Below, piece after piece: positions 25,691 to 35,109 of a stretch of DNA of 64,000 nucleotides (within the stretch, counting starts at the first letter, position 1; every line of letters starts with the position of its first letter). The position numbers and the translations under genes were made by a program. Under the pieces are notes generated by a model. It made no database searches, was not told where the DNA came from, and saw nothing but the letters and a program-made list of their open reading frames with translations. Source of the DNA: DATMNI01 sp035570275 (GTDB taxonomy: Bacteria > Acidobacteriota > Terriglobia > Bryobacterales > Bryobacteraceae); NCBI GenBank assembly GCA_035570275.1, contig DATMNI010000449.1:1-64000 (forward strand), written 5' to 3'.

Positions 25691-25790
25691 GTGTGCATGA
25701 CGGACTGGGGGCCAATGCCCGGACGGATTTCGGTTTATCGCGCAAAGCGCGACCCTTCCGGGCATTGGCCCCCCAGTCCGTCATGCACAC
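25691..25790. repeat. 33/34-bp inverted repeat with a second hairpin in its loop
   Basis: 25691-25723 is the exact reverse complement of 25757-25790 except for one extra C (five G against six C). The 33-base loop holds a further perfect hairpin, TCGCGC-AAA-GCGCGA, at 25738-25752. The whole would fold into a long rod with a small knob on DNA or RNA level. Confidence 0.9.
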
Positions 25791-26110
25791 GAAAGCTTTC
25801 CCCACGCTTTCGAATCAACCCTAAAGGCTGAGGCATCTGCGGACTTAGGTTTGATGCCAACCACGCACGGATTGTGCTGAACATGGAGGAGCGGCAATGT
25901 TGAATGCCGCCGGGCCTAAGGAACTTCAGCAACCCTCAGCGCAAGTAGTTTCCGGGTATTCCCTTCGGCTCGCGTTCTCTCGAACGCTACCTTCCTCCTG
26001 TGCCCCGTTGTCGACGTGCCGGGTCTTTCCATCCCGCCTTCCGTTTCCAGCAGGCTAACTCAGAAAATAACACAAACAGCGCAGCGAGCGGGCGCGAAAG
26101 ACCTCGTAAG

Positions 26111-26188
26111 CAGAAGGTGGCCCCGATCAGGCACGAGAATTTGGCACCAAACCAGTCGGGAACAACCCCATTGCTCTTTCGATATTAG
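26111..26188 (-). pseudogene. 5'-end fragment of an MFS transporter gene
   Basis: Repeats the start region of the MFS gene at 23746-23825. On the minus strand it reads ATG GGG TTG TTC CCG ACT GG, then has lost one base, goes on to FGAKF, CLIGATF in another frame, and then breaks off. It is the remains of a second or an original 5' end. Confidence 0.75.
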
Positions 26189-26275
26189 ACTATGCGAACC
26201 GCTCCTGGCTGGTGGCAACCGACCGTGCGGTGTTGTAAGCTCGTGAGGGTCCGGGAAATCAAAATGGGAGAGTGC

Positions 26276-27328
26276 ATGAAGCGTTCTACTTTCGCCTGGT
26301 TGGGATCCGGGTCGTGCTTTCTTCTGTTGGGCGCGGCCGTCCTCGCCTATCAATCCGCCGGGGGTTACCATCTGCTCAAGAAAGTTGCTTTGGGTGCGGC
26401 GGAGGGTGGCGGCGAATACTTCGACTACATTACTTTCGATGCCGCGGCGCGCCGCGTCTACGTTTCGCATGGCACAGAAGTTGCAGTGCTGGATGCCGAT
26501 ACCGGGTCCGTGACGGGCAAGATTGCCGGTTTGAAACGGGACCACGGCGTCGCCTTGGTCCCGGAGCTTGGCCGGGGATTCATCAGCGACGGAGACACGG
26601 GCCAGGCCGTCATCTTCGATATGAAAACGCTGCAGACCATCGGCCAGGTGAAAGCCGAAGCGGACGCCGATTCCATCCTCTACGACCCGGCGTCAAAGCG
26701 CGTGTTCGTCTTCAATGGGCAACCCAATAGTTGTACCGTGATCGACCCGGCGAAGGGAACGGTGGTGGCGACTCTCGCCCTTGGCGGCGCACCGGAGCAA
26801 GCCGTCGCCGATGGTAAGGGAATGATCTACGATAATCTCGAAGACAAGAATGAGGTGATCGCGATTGATTCCCGCACGCTCAAGATCACGGCGCGTTGGC
26901 CGGTGGCGCCCGCAGGACAGCCGGTATCCATCGCGATGGATCGGGAACACAGGCGATTGTTCATAGCCGGCCGCAATCCCCAACTTCTGGTAGTGATGAA
27001 TGCGGACAACGGTAAGATCATTGGCCCGCCGTTCCCGATAGGGGCTCGCGTGGACGCGAATGTCTTCGACCCTGAAACCGGTCTGGTGGCCAGTTCGACG
27101 GGCGAGGGCACGATCCACATATTTCACGAAGACGAGCCCAACAAGCTGAGCGTCGTCGAGACCGTAAAGACCGAGTTCGGGGCCAAGACGATGGCGCTGG
27201 ATCCAAAGACGCACAACCTGCTGGTGGATACGGCGGATTTCGATGTGGCCGCGGCGGCCACCGGGCAAAAGCAACCACCGCGCAGGCCTAAACCGGGAAC
27301 GTTCCACCTGATGATTTATGGGAAATGA
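26276..27328 (+). CDS. YncE-like beta-propeller protein
   Basis: 350 residues from the ATG at 26276, which has a GGGAGAG site 3 bases before it. N-terminal signal peptide (FAWLGSGSCFLLLGAAVLAYQSA). Then repeated short units with the YVTN-type pattern (RRVYVSHGTEVAVLDADTG, RVFVFNGQPNSCTVIDPAKG, RRLFIAGRNPQLLVVMNAD), as in seven-bladed propellers of exported proteins. Probably a binding or scaffold protein in the periplasm; substrates unknown. Confidence 0.8.
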   Translation: MKRSTFAWLGSGSCFLLLGAAVLAYQSAGGYHLLKKVALGAAEGGGEYFDYITFDAAARRVYVSHGTEVAVLDADTGSVTGKIAGLKRDHGVALVPELGRGFISDGDTGQAVIFDMKTLQTIGQVKAEADADSILYDPASKRVFVFNGQPNSCTVIDPAKGTVVATLALGGAPEQAVADGKGMIYDNLEDKNEVIAIDSRTLKITARWPVAPAGQPVSIAMDREHRRLFIAGRNPQLLVVMNADNGKIIGPPFPIGARVDANVFDPETGLVASSTGEGTIHIFHEDEPNKLSVVETVKTEFGAKTMALDPKTHNLLVDTADFDVAAAATGQKQPPRRPKPGTFHLMIYGK

Positions 27329-27521
27329 GAAGGGCGTGCTGGTCGATTCTACATTCTGGTCGGCCCGAAGTGGACAGACGGTGCGCCGGGATAAACCGCC
27401 CTCCACGGGTGCACAGCCGCAGCGTGGAAATGTTCTGGCGGACGTAGAATGAATAGGACCTTGGGGAAGCGGGCGGAGAGATCATTCCTGCGCGGCTGCC
27501 AAGGGCGATTCCATAACTCCG

Positions 27522-28376
27522 ATGCTCACGTTCGGCAGCCTTCTTCTGACTTTCCTGGCAGCATCCGGTGTGGCCGCACAGCAACGGCGATGCACCACCG
27601 TGGGCGATCTGGAAATCGTAACATTCGCCAGCAAAGTCTTCCCGGCGCCGCGCAGTCTGAGGGTCCTCTTACCGGCTGGATACCGGCTCCCCGGAAGTCA
27701 TGATCGCCGCTATCCGGTTTTGTACATGAACGACGGCCAGAACCTCTTCGATGTCTGCACGACAATGTACGGTGGCGAAGAATGGCGCCTCGACGAGACC
27801 GTCGAGGAACTGACGGCCCAAGGCAAGATCAAACCAATGATCGTGGTTGGTATCGACAACGGTGGACGGCGCTTGCGGCCAAAGGAGTACCTCCCCTACG
27901 TTGATGACACACTCACACCGCGCGAGCCGAATCCGGAGGGCCGGCTCTACCCTGGCTTCCTTCTGGACGAGGTGGTGCCTTTCGTCGAGCGTCATTATCG
28001 AGTCGTGCCGGGCGCGCGGCATCGAGTGCTGGGCGGCTCCTCTTACGGAGCGGGAATCGCGCTCTACGCCGCCATAAAACGACCGCGCGCGTTCGAAGGA
28101 TTGTTGCTGGAGAGCCCGTCTATCTATGCCGAAGATTATCGTCTGTTGAAGGAAGCCGCGGATACCCGGACCTGGCCGCGGCGGATTTACATCGGAACCG
28201 GAACCGTCCAAGAGCCGGTGGCTGACGTTCGGAAACTGGAAGCGCTATTGCAAAAAGCCGGTCTTGGTCGCGACCGGCTCTACGTGGTTGTCCGGGAGGG
28301 CGCGGCACATTCTGAAAAGTGGTGGGCAGAACGCCTCCCGGATGCACTCCAGTTCCTGTTTTCGTCTCCGATGTAG
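27522..28376 (+). CDS. Secreted alpha/beta hydrolase, esterase D-like
   Basis: 284 residues. Signal peptide MLTFGSLLLTFLAASGVAA. The fold is that of the PF00756 esterase family: RYPVLYMNDGQNLF, the oxyanion/nucleophile region LGGSSYGAGIALYAA (Ser in GSSYG) and a late HSEKWW with the catalytic His. Related enzymes cleave feruloyl, acyl or siderophore esters. Separate from its neighbours (193 bases after the propeller gene), and the next gene is on the other strand. Confidence 0.8.
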   Translation: MLTFGSLLLTFLAASGVAAQQRRCTTVGDLEIVTFASKVFPAPRSLRVLLPAGYRLPGSHDRRYPVLYMNDGQNLFDVCTTMYGGEEWRLDETVEELTAQGKIKPMIVVGIDNGGRRLRPKEYLPYVDDTLTPREPNPEGRLYPGFLLDEVVPFVERHYRVVPGARHRVLGGSSYGAGIALYAAIKRPRAFEGLLLESPSIYAEDYRLLKEAADTRTWPRRIYIGTGTVQEPVADVRKLEALLQKAGLGRDRLYVVVREGAAHSEKWWAERLPDALQFLFSSPM

Positions 28377-28407
28377 GCACCGCCCCACATGGCTGCACAG
28401 CCCGCTT

Positions 28408-29238
28408 TTACAACCTGTAGGCTTCTACCGCCGTGCCGCCCATAATCCGCTCCTGTTCCGGTTTCGACAGTTTGGCGATGGCATTCGTCACCACGCCGTA
28501 CCACTGGGCGTACTCGCCCGCCAGCAGCATCACCGGCCAATCGGAACCGTACATCAGCCGCGCCGGCCCGAACGCCTGCAGCACTACGTCGATATACGGC
28601 TGCAGCGCCGCCGGGGTCCAGTGTTGATGGTCGGCTTCGGTCACCATGCCGGAAAGTTTGCAATAGACGTTCCGCCGCTTGGCCATCTCCCGGATGTTGC
28701 GGTCCCAAGGTGAAAGAATCCTGTCTTTGATCCGCGGCTTGGCGATGTGGTCCAGGATGAAAACCTGGTTCGGGTGGCGGTCCACGAATTCGATGGCGGC
28801 GGGCAGGTGCTTTTCGAAGATCAGGATGTCGTACCGCAAGCCGAAGGCGACCAGCGCGCGCATGCCTTCGTTGAAGTTCGCCCGCAGAATGTAGCGGTCG
28901 TCGGGCTCGTCGTGGATCACGTGGCGCACGCCGCGCAGTTTGCGGTCGGCCGCCAACCGCTCCAAGTGCTGTTTGACCGCTGCGCCCTGCTCCAGCGGCA
29001 CCCAGCCCACCACGCCGCGCATCACTTCGTGCTGGTGCGCCAGTTCCAGCAGCCAGCGCGTTTCCTCCAAGGTCTGCCGCGCCTGCACCGTGACGGTGCC
29101 ATCAATCCCGAAGTGGTGCATCAGTTTTTCCAGATCCTCCGGCAGGAAATCGCGTTTGATGGCGCGCATCTCCGGGCTGATCCAGCCGTACTCGGCCGCG
29201 CTGTATTTCCAAAGGTGGTGGTGGGCGTCGATCGTCAT
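28408..29238 (-). CDS. Amidohydrolase-2 family hydrolase (L-fuconolactonase-like)
   Basis: 276 residues. Starts MTIDAHHHLWKY with the metal-binding HxH motif, has ILDHIAKP in the middle and GSDWPVM with the catalytic Asp near the end; these are typical of the TIM-barrel lactonases such as L-fuconolactonase and 2-pyrone-4,6-dicarboxylate hydrolase. Likely opens a sugar lactone. A sugar kinase gene starts about 110 bases away on the other strand, in line with sugar catabolism. Confidence 0.85.
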   Translation of the reverse strand: MTIDAHHHLWKYSAAEYGWISPEMRAIKRDFLPEDLEKLMHHFGIDGTVTVQARQTLEETRWLLELAHQHEVMRGVVGWVPLEQGAAVKQHLERLAADRKLRGVRHVIHDEPDDRYILRANFNEGMRALVAFGLRYDILIFEKHLPAAIEFVDRHPNQVFILDHIAKPRIKDRILSPWDRNIREMAKRRNVYCKLSGMVTEADHQHWTPAALQPYIDVVLQAFGPARLMYGSDWPVMLLAGEYAQWYGVVTNAIAKLSKPEQERIMGGTAVEAYRL

Positions 29239-29347
29239 ATGCTATTTGCCGGTGCGGACTGCTTCCCGCAAAAGGAGTCGGGCATCCTCATTATTGCGGA
29301 TGCCTGAGTCTATCAGTTTCCGGGGCATGCTGGTATCCTGAGTTCTC

Positions 29348-30235
29348 TTGGCTCGAATCGTCAGCATCGGTGAAATTCTCTGGGACGTTTTCCCGGATTC
29401 GGACCGGCTTGGCGGCGCCACTTTCAACTTTTCGGTCAACGCCCGCCGTTTGGGTCAGGAAGTGACTTTCGTCAGCGCCGTGGGCGACGACCAGCGCGGG
29501 CGCGCGGCCCGGCTTCGCGCTGCCTCGCTGGGCCTGGATCCGGATTTCATCCAGGTGGTTCCCGGCGCTCCCACCGGATGGGTTTCGGTTCGGCTGGATT
29601 CGGCGGGCCACCCCGATTTCACCATCCACCGCCCCGCCGCGTACGATCGGGTGGTTCTGGATGAACCGGAGTTGGTGCGTCTGGCGGCTTGGAATCCGGA
29701 TTGGATCTACTACGGCACCTTGCACCAGATAGAGCCTGCATCGCGCGCCGTCACTCGCAAGCTGCTGGAAGCTCTGCCCGGCGCCCGCAAGGTTTACGAC
29801 GTCAACCTCCGCCGCGATTCTTACACGCCGGAACTGGTGCTGCAGCTTCTGTCCGAGGCGGACGCGGTCAAACTGAATGACGACGAAGTGGCCGCCGTTG
29901 AGGCCATGGCGGGCAGCGCCGGCGCCGGGCTCCGGCAGTTCACCGGGGACTGGTCGCGGCGGATGGGCTGGCGCGCGATCGCGGTGACCCGCGGCAAGGA
30001 CGGATGCGCCGTTCGGATCGGTGAAGATTATGCCGAGGTGGGCGGCCACCCAGTCCACGTTGTGGACACCGTCGGCGCCGGAGATGCCTTTGCCGCCGCG
30101 TTTCTGTGCGGGCTATCGCAAAACTGGAGTGCCGCGCGCACGGCCGATTTCGCCAACAGGCTGGGCGCTGTGGTAGCCTCGCGGGCGGGTGGGCTGCCGG
30201 AATGGAGCACCGCGGACCTCTGGAAATTGCCCTGA
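29348..30235 (+). CDS. PfkB-family carbohydrate kinase
   Basis: 295 residues. The first PfkB motif is LGGATFNFSVNARRLG and the second, with the catalytic base, is DTVGAGDAFAAAF. It phosphorylates a sugar such as fructose with ATP. The start codon is TTG (29348): the chain begins ARIVSIGEILWDVFP, where the family begins. Probably transcribed from the short region shared with the divergent lactonase-like gene. Confidence 0.85.
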   Translation: MARIVSIGEILWDVFPDSDRLGGATFNFSVNARRLGQEVTFVSAVGDDQRGRAARLRAASLGLDPDFIQVVPGAPTGWVSVRLDSAGHPDFTIHRPAAYDRVVLDEPELVRLAAWNPDWIYYGTLHQIEPASRAVTRKLLEALPGARKVYDVNLRRDSYTPELVLQLLSEADAVKLNDDEVAAVEAMAGSAGAGLRQFTGDWSRRMGWRAIAVTRGKDGCAVRIGEDYAEVGGHPVHVVDTVGAGDAFAAAFLCGLSQNWSAARTADFANRLGAVVASRAGGLPEWSTADLWKLP

Positions 30236-30320
30236 GGACTAGCGTGGTTGAGGACTACATAGAGCTACGTCGTGCTGTCGCTCAGTGAAGTCTTACCCAA
30301 CTCGACGGGGTATGTCCGAT

Positions 30321-31193
30321 TCATTCAAGACTGGGGCTGCCGCTACTCAGGGGATTGTCGTCTTCGCGCCATTCCCAATGTCCTTTCGGGGTCCCATCAT
30401 TTTGCCCAGGGCTCCTCGTTTTGCCGCGCCCGAAATACGCCTGGGGGGTTGTTCCGAGTGCGGCGCGGAATACTTCATTGAATGCGCTCACGCTGCTATA
30501 ACCGACCGCGATTGCCACATCGGTTACAGACATTCCTTGCGCGAGCATTTCGAGAGAAGCGAACAGTCGTGCGTGTTGCCGCCAACGGCCAAACGGCATG
30601 CACATATCACGGGAAAAGGCGCGCATGAACGTGCGCCGGGCCATGCCCGCGTCCTTAGCCCATTTATCTAAGGTACGGTCGTCCGCAACATTTTGTAGAA
30701 GAGCGCGGGCCACTTTGGCCAGCTTTGCCTGCCTCGGAAGTGGCAGGCGCAGGGTCTGTTCTTCCGGACGCCGAATCTCATCTTGTAGGACCGCCAGTAG
30801 ACGACGCTCGGGATGGCCAACTGACTGGGGGCGGCCCCAATCGAGAATCCGATTCACAATCTCGAACAGCAATTCTGACGAGCCAAGGACACGCGGTTCT
30901 GACGGTAATCCTTGGCTTAGCTCCGCGGAGAAGTAGAGCATCGAGCCGGCCGCCCTTCCCACTGAGCGTGCCTTGTGTAAGCATCCGGGCGGGATCCAGG
31001 CACAGCGCCGGGAAGGAAACATCCACCGTCCCCCGGCAGCTTCCACGATGAGCAACCCTTGGGTGAGTGCAAAAAGCTGCCCGCGCGCATGGCTGTGCTG
31101 CGGCGCCCAGTCTTTCTCTTCCAACCTGGAGAACCCAAAAGCCAGGACTGGAGCATCGCTCTCCGCTAGTCGCCGCAGCTCTTGAGTGTTCAT
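30321..31193 (-). CDS. AraC-family transcriptional regulator
   Basis: 290 residues from the ATG at 31193. An N-terminal cupin with the motif PQHSHARGQLFAL senses a ligand, and a C-terminal double helix-turn-helix (LDKWAKDAGMARRTFMRAF, then VTDVAIAVGYSSVSAFNEVFRAALGTTPQAYF) binds DNA. The gene is divergent from the oxidoreductase at 31367, with 173 bases between the starts, so it likely controls that gene. Confidence 0.88.
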   Translation of the reverse strand: MNTQELRRLAESDAPVLAFGFSRLEEKDWAPQHSHARGQLFALTQGLLIVEAAGGRWMFPSRRCAWIPPGCLHKARSVGRAAGSMLYFSAELSQGLPSEPRVLGSSELLFEIVNRILDWGRPQSVGHPERRLLAVLQDEIRRPEEQTLRLPLPRQAKLAKVARALLQNVADDRTLDKWAKDAGMARRTFMRAFSRDMCMPFGRWRQHARLFASLEMLAQGMSVTDVAIAVGYSSVSAFNEVFRAALGTTPQAYFGRGKTRSPGQNDGTPKGHWEWREDDNPLSSGSPSLE

Positions 31194-31366
31194 TCCAGCC
31201 AAGTTTATTACCTTTTGACCCTTTTGCGATAGAAATCGCCACTTCTCCGTTAGCGCGGACGCTTCCAGGCGGCTACCGTAGAAAACAGAGAGAGTCAAGC
31301 TTCCGGGCAAACGCGCGTAGCGATCGCGATCCCGGAGCGAAACGGACGAGAGAAGGAGAAAAAGTG

Positions 31367-32326
31367 ATGAATGCCGCTGTTCTGCATACTATCGGGAAGC
31401 CACCTCGGTTCGAACCCTTCCTCGATCCCGGTCCGGGCGAGGGTGAGGTCATCGTACATGTCCGCGCCGCGGCGCTGAAGCCTGTGGACAAGCAGTTGGC
31501 CAGCGGCTCGCACTATGCCAGCCCGCGCGAACTGCCGGTCGTGTGCGGCGCGGACGGCGTAGGACACTTGGACGATGGCACGCGGGTGTTCTTCGGCGGG
31601 CCACGGCGGCCGTACGGCGCAATGGCTGAGCACACCGTCGTGCGGCGAGCGCAGTGCTTTCCGGTCCCCGACGACCTGGATGACGAGACCGCCGCCGCGA
31701 TTCCCAACCCCGGCGTGTCCGCCTGGCTTTCACTCAAGCAGCGCGCTAGACTAGCTCCGGGCGAAACCGTCCTGATTCTTGGCGCGACGGGGGTCACCGG
31801 TAAGTTGGCGGTGCAGATAGCCAAAATCCTGGGCGCTGGACGCGTCGTGGCCGCTGGACGAAACGAAGAAGTGTTGAATACGCTGCACGAGCTTGGCGCG
31901 GATGAAACAATACGGCTCAACCAGCCAGACCAAGACTTGATCGAAGCGTTCCGCCGCGCGGCCGGCGAGAAGGGTTTCGATGTGATTGTCGACTACCTGT
32001 GGGGTGCACCAACGGAAGCCCTGCTAGCGGCCGTCGCGCGCGCGGAATTTGCGGTTGCCGGATCGGAGACCCGTCTTGTTGAAGTGGGCGAGAGTGCGGG
32101 ACCAACCATCACGCTTCCGGCAGCGGTGCTGCGGAGCGCGGCGCTGAGCATCCTGGGGACGGCTGGCATCCCCCCTCGGGAGGTTCTGACCGATGTCCTT
32201 CAACAGGTGATGAACCATGCAGCGCAGGGCCTGCTCAGGGTTGACAGCGAGCGGGTCGCTCTCAGGGACATTGAGGGCGCATGGGAACGCGACATGCACG
32301 GTCGCCGGCTGGTCGTGATCCCGTAG
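31367..32326 (+). CDS. Quinone oxidoreductase-like MDR protein (zinc-free type)
   Basis: 319 residues. Medium-chain dehydrogenase without the zinc cysteines; the NADPH site is ILGATGVTGKLAVQIAK. Starts at the ATG 31367, with an AGAAGGAGAA ribosome site 6 bases before. It probably reduces a quinone, enone or similar compound. Divergent from the AraC regulator gene; no other gene follows in the same direction, so regulator and enzyme form a unit. Confidence 0.85.
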   Translation: MNAAVLHTIGKPPRFEPFLDPGPGEGEVIVHVRAAALKPVDKQLASGSHYASPRELPVVCGADGVGHLDDGTRVFFGGPRRPYGAMAEHTVVRRAQCFPVPDDLDDETAAAIPNPGVSAWLSLKQRARLAPGETVLILGATGVTGKLAVQIAKILGAGRVVAAGRNEEVLNTLHELGADETIRLNQPDQDLIEAFRRAAGEKGFDVIVDYLWGAPTEALLAAVARAEFAVAGSETRLVEVGESAGPTITLPAAVLRSAALSILGTAGIPPREVLTDVLQQVMNHAAQGLLRVDSERVALRDIEGAWERDMHGRRLVVIP

Positions 32327-32651
32327 CCCGCGTTCTGTGAGACGTGGCGTCGCCAGCCCAGCTTCGGAAAAACACGTGCTCCTCCGGCCAAGGAAAATAA
32401 ACTGTGTCGCCTCGGTGGCGAAGTACCGCTCGCTGAGGTTGCGATATAGACGCTCCCTGACGGCGTAGCGTTTACGGCCCGTTCCGGCCGGTCGGGACGC
32501 TGCCCGGTTCGGTAATCGCCGTCCGAGCGACAGCGATCGGCCGCAGTATCCGGCAGGAAAGTCAGGACTCCACAATGCCGCCCGCGAAATGGCTTCAGCC
32601 GGGCGAGTCGACTAACCAAACCAGCCTCTGCGGTTGTTCCGGCCAGTCGAT
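32327..32651. other. Spacer between convergent genes, nothing recognised
   Basis: 325 bases between the oxidoreductase and the end of the nucleotidyltransferase gene. A minus-strand open frame crosses it, but it runs into the neighbouring gene in the wrong frame and shows no known family. No repeat array and no clear terminator seen. Confidence 0.5.
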
Positions 32652-33971
32652 CTATCGCACGCCCCGGCGGCCCAGCACCACTTCCACGGGCGGTGGCGGT
32701 GGTGGCGGCTCGGGAGGCGGCTCCACTGGTTTCTTGATCTTCCGGTCCAGGCGGTGCGCGATGAACTCGTCCCGCGCCTTGGCGTATTTGGGCGACCCGG
32801 GTGCGACGGGGACCGTTGCCCACTCCTCCGGCGTGATCTCCTGCACCGTGAGCAGATACTTCTGGAAGTAGTTTCGCATCCGCTCCTGCACCGGTTTTAG
32901 CGCCGAATGGTACATCACGAATAGCACATCCTCGGGCGCCGCCGCGGACAGGATCTGGTACACGTGCGATGCCTTGCGGACGCGCGGGGCACGCAGCGCG
33001 GTTTCCAGTTTCTTGGCCTGGGCTTCCAGCTTTTGCCACAAGTCCACGTCGGCCTTCGGCATCTCGGTGCCTTTCACCAGCGCCTGCTTCTCCTTCGGGG
33101 AAAGCTTTTCGGTCAAAACATACAGGAACGGCCCGAAGCGCGCCGCGCGGGTGTGCAAGTCGTCCGTCAGCAGGCGGCTCATCTTCTCCAGTTTGGCGAT
33201 GCCGGCCAGGTTGAGCTTCGGCCCAGCCAGGGCTGGCGAAAACAGCTTCATGAGCCCCGCCTCTTCCAGCAATTTAAGGATTTCCGAAGGGCTGTCCTCC
33301 CCGCTGATGCGCTTCAATTCCTCAGACCAGGCCCGCGCCGGAATCAACTTCTCCACTTCGGCCTCGCGCGCATTGGCCACCTGCATCTTCGTGCGCTCTT
33401 CCACGGAGAAGCCGAGCCGCACCTGGAACCGGATCAGCCGCAACAACCGGGAAGGATCGTCGTAGAATCCGTAGGTGCTGATGGCGCGCAACTCCCGCCG
33501 CTCGATGTCGGCCAGCCCGTTCATCGGGTCCAGCAGCAGTCCCCGCGACGCGCGGTTTAGGGAGAGCGCAATCGCGTTGCATGTAAAATCGCGTCCGCGC
33601 AGATCTTCCTGGATGGTCGCCGCGGTCACATGCGGCTTGCCGCCCGAGCGCGGGTATTTGTCCTGGCGCGCCATCGAGATCTGCGCCGTGACGCCGCTCG
33701 GAAACACCAGTTCGGCGCTTTTCCGGTTCTCGTCCGAAGAAACCAGCGTGGCGCCGGTGCTCTCGCCAATGGCCTTGGCCAATTTCAGCGCCTGGCCCTC
33801 CACCACGAAGTCCAGATCGCGGATGCGAAACCCCGCCAGCATATCGCGCATCGCGCCGCCGGTCAGGAACACGTTGACAATGGCCTGTCCCGCGGCCTTC
33901 TGGACGTCTTCCACCACTCGGTTTTGGTCCGGGTTCAGGTGGCTTTCCAGCATGTAGATGTAGTCGCTCAT
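32652..33971 (-). CDS. CCA tRNA nucleotidyltransferase / poly(A) polymerase family protein
   Basis: 439 residues. Class II nucleotidyltransferase head: FLTGGAMRDMLAGFRIRDLDFVV (GG motif and DxD), then RGRDFTCNAIAL and the neck motif RLLRLIRFQVRLGFSVE. The C-terminal half is longer than in minimal enzymes and ends with a proline run. It adds CCA to tRNA ends or A tails to RNA; the two activities cannot be told apart by eye. Stands alone, with XerD on the same strand upstream. Confidence 0.88.
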   Translation of the reverse strand: MSDYIYMLESHLNPDQNRVVEDVQKAAGQAIVNVFLTGGAMRDMLAGFRIRDLDFVVEGQALKLAKAIGESTGATLVSSDENRKSAELVFPSGVTAQISMARQDKYPRSGGKPHVTAATIQEDLRGRDFTCNAIALSLNRASRGLLLDPMNGLADIERRELRAISTYGFYDDPSRLLRLIRFQVRLGFSVEERTKMQVANAREAEVEKLIPARAWSEELKRISGEDSPSEILKLLEEAGLMKLFSPALAGPKLNLAGIAKLEKMSRLLTDDLHTRAARFGPFLYVLTEKLSPKEKQALVKGTEMPKADVDLWQKLEAQAKKLETALRAPRVRKASHVYQILSAAAPEDVLFVMYHSALKPVQERMRNYFQKYLLTVQEITPEEWATVPVAPGSPKYAKARDEFIAHRLDRKIKKPVEPPPEPPPPPPPVEVVLGRRGVR

Positions 33972-34012
33972 CGCATTGCGCTCGATGTTACCAAATGTCC
34001 CTCCGCTTCACC

Positions 34013-34085
34013 CGCCGGCCACCGGCACCTGGCATCCCACTCACTGGCCACTGGCCACCGGCCACTGGCCACCGGCATCCGGCAT
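34013..34085 (-). repeat. 14-nt tandem array after the xerD stop codon
   Basis: On the minus strand the array begins about 8 bases after the TGA and has units of the type GCCGGTGGCCAGTG plus GATGCCG pieces. It belongs to the same GCCGGTGGCC family as 35602-35720 and 54196-54330. Confidence 0.85.
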
Positions 34086-34092
34086 CTGCTCC

Positions 34093-35046
34093 TCAGACCC
34101 GGGGGTGGTGTTTTTCAACGGTGTCCCTGAGTCTGGACCGCATCACGTGCGTATAAATCTGCGTGGTCGAAATATCCGCATGGCCCAGCATGACCTGGAC
34201 GCTGCGTAGATCGGCGCCGCCTTCCAGCAGGTGCGTGGCAAAACTATGACGCAGTACATGGGGCGTAAGCCCATGAAAAATACCGACTTTCCGGCCGTAA
34301 CCGGCCAAGAGTTTCCAAAACGCCTGGCGCGTAAGACAGCCGCCGCGGGCAGTGATAAAAAGATACCGGCTGGCGCGGCCCTTGAGCAGCGACGCCCTGC
34401 CATTTCGTATATAATCCTCCACTGCCCGCGTTGCCGGGTTCCCGACCGGTACCAGACGCTGCTTGTTTCCCTTTCCGGTGGTTCTGAGTACTCCCAATTC
34501 CAGGTTCAGGTCGCTTACGCCCAGGCGGCAAAGTTCGGACACCCGCAAACCCGAAGCGTACAGTAATTCCAGCATGGCGCGGTCGCGCGAACCGGTGGGA
34601 CGGGTAACGTCGGGAGCCCGTATGAGTTTCTCGATCTCCTCTAAATTGAGGAACTTGGGGATGGTTTGCCACTGCTTGGGCGAGCGTAAATGCTCGGTTG
34701 GATCGGTATCGACCAAGCCCTCTCGCAGGAGAAAACCGTAGAGGCTCCGCAGCGTGGTGAGGTGCCGGCCCAGGGAGCGGCCGCCTAACCCGCTGGCGGT
34801 CAAATGATCCAGATAATGGCGGATTTCCTCGGTTCCAGGGAGCCTGCCGGCGGCGCCGATAAAGCCGCTAAACTTCGATAAATCAGCGGCATAGGCCTCC
34901 AGCGAGTTGTTCGCCAACCCCTTCTCCAACCGGCAGAAATTCAGGAACGCAGTCATCTGGTTACGCCACGGCTGGTCAGGCGCCTGTGGGGTACGCACCT
35001 GTTGGTCAGGCCCCTCTGCCGATTCTGCCGTGAGCGCTCCAGACAT
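34093..35046 (-). CDS. xerD: Tyrosine recombinase XerD
   Basis: 317 residues from the ATG at 35046. N-terminal SAM-like domain (FLNFCRLEKGLANNSLEAYAADL) and catalytic domain with all family residues: Arg in YASGLRVSEL, HxxR in HVLRHSFATHLL, then the His and the nucleophile Tyr in LGHADISTTQIYTHV. With XerC it resolves chromosome dimers at dif. An inner ATG about 30 codons on would also give a plausible protein. It stands alone and is not linked to a mobile element, so a housekeeping role is likely. Confidence 0.92.
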   Translation of the reverse strand: MSGALTAESAEGPDQQVRTPQAPDQPWRNQMTAFLNFCRLEKGLANNSLEAYAADLSKFSGFIGAAGRLPGTEEIRHYLDHLTASGLGGRSLGRHLTTLRSLYGFLLREGLVDTDPTEHLRSPKQWQTIPKFLNLEEIEKLIRAPDVTRPTGSRDRAMLELLYASGLRVSELCRLGVSDLNLELGVLRTTGKGNKQRLVPVGNPATRAVEDYIRNGRASLLKGRASRYLFITARGGCLTRQAFWKLLAGYGRKVGIFHGLTPHVLRHSFATHLLEGGADLRSVQVMLGHADISTTQIYTHVMRSRLRDTVEKHHPRV

Positions 35047-35109
35047 CGTGCCAATGATACAATAAGCGCCTAAATGTTTGAAACATAGTTGTCGCATTTG
35101 AGGTAAAGT

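Larger units (their letters stand above)
25442..26275. other. Spacer with terminator, long hairpin and MFS remnant
   Basis: No intact gene in about 830 bases. It holds a bidirectional terminator (25451-25476), a long nested hairpin (25691-25790) and the second copy of the MFS 5' end (26111-26188). The part 25800-26100 looks like degraded coding sequence on the minus strand, but I recognise nothing. Confidence 0.6.

Noticed and set aside
32024..32575. Minus-strand open frame in the spacer after the quinone oxidoreductase
   Set aside because: Half of it is antisense to the oxidoreductase gene; the rest has no recognisable motif.
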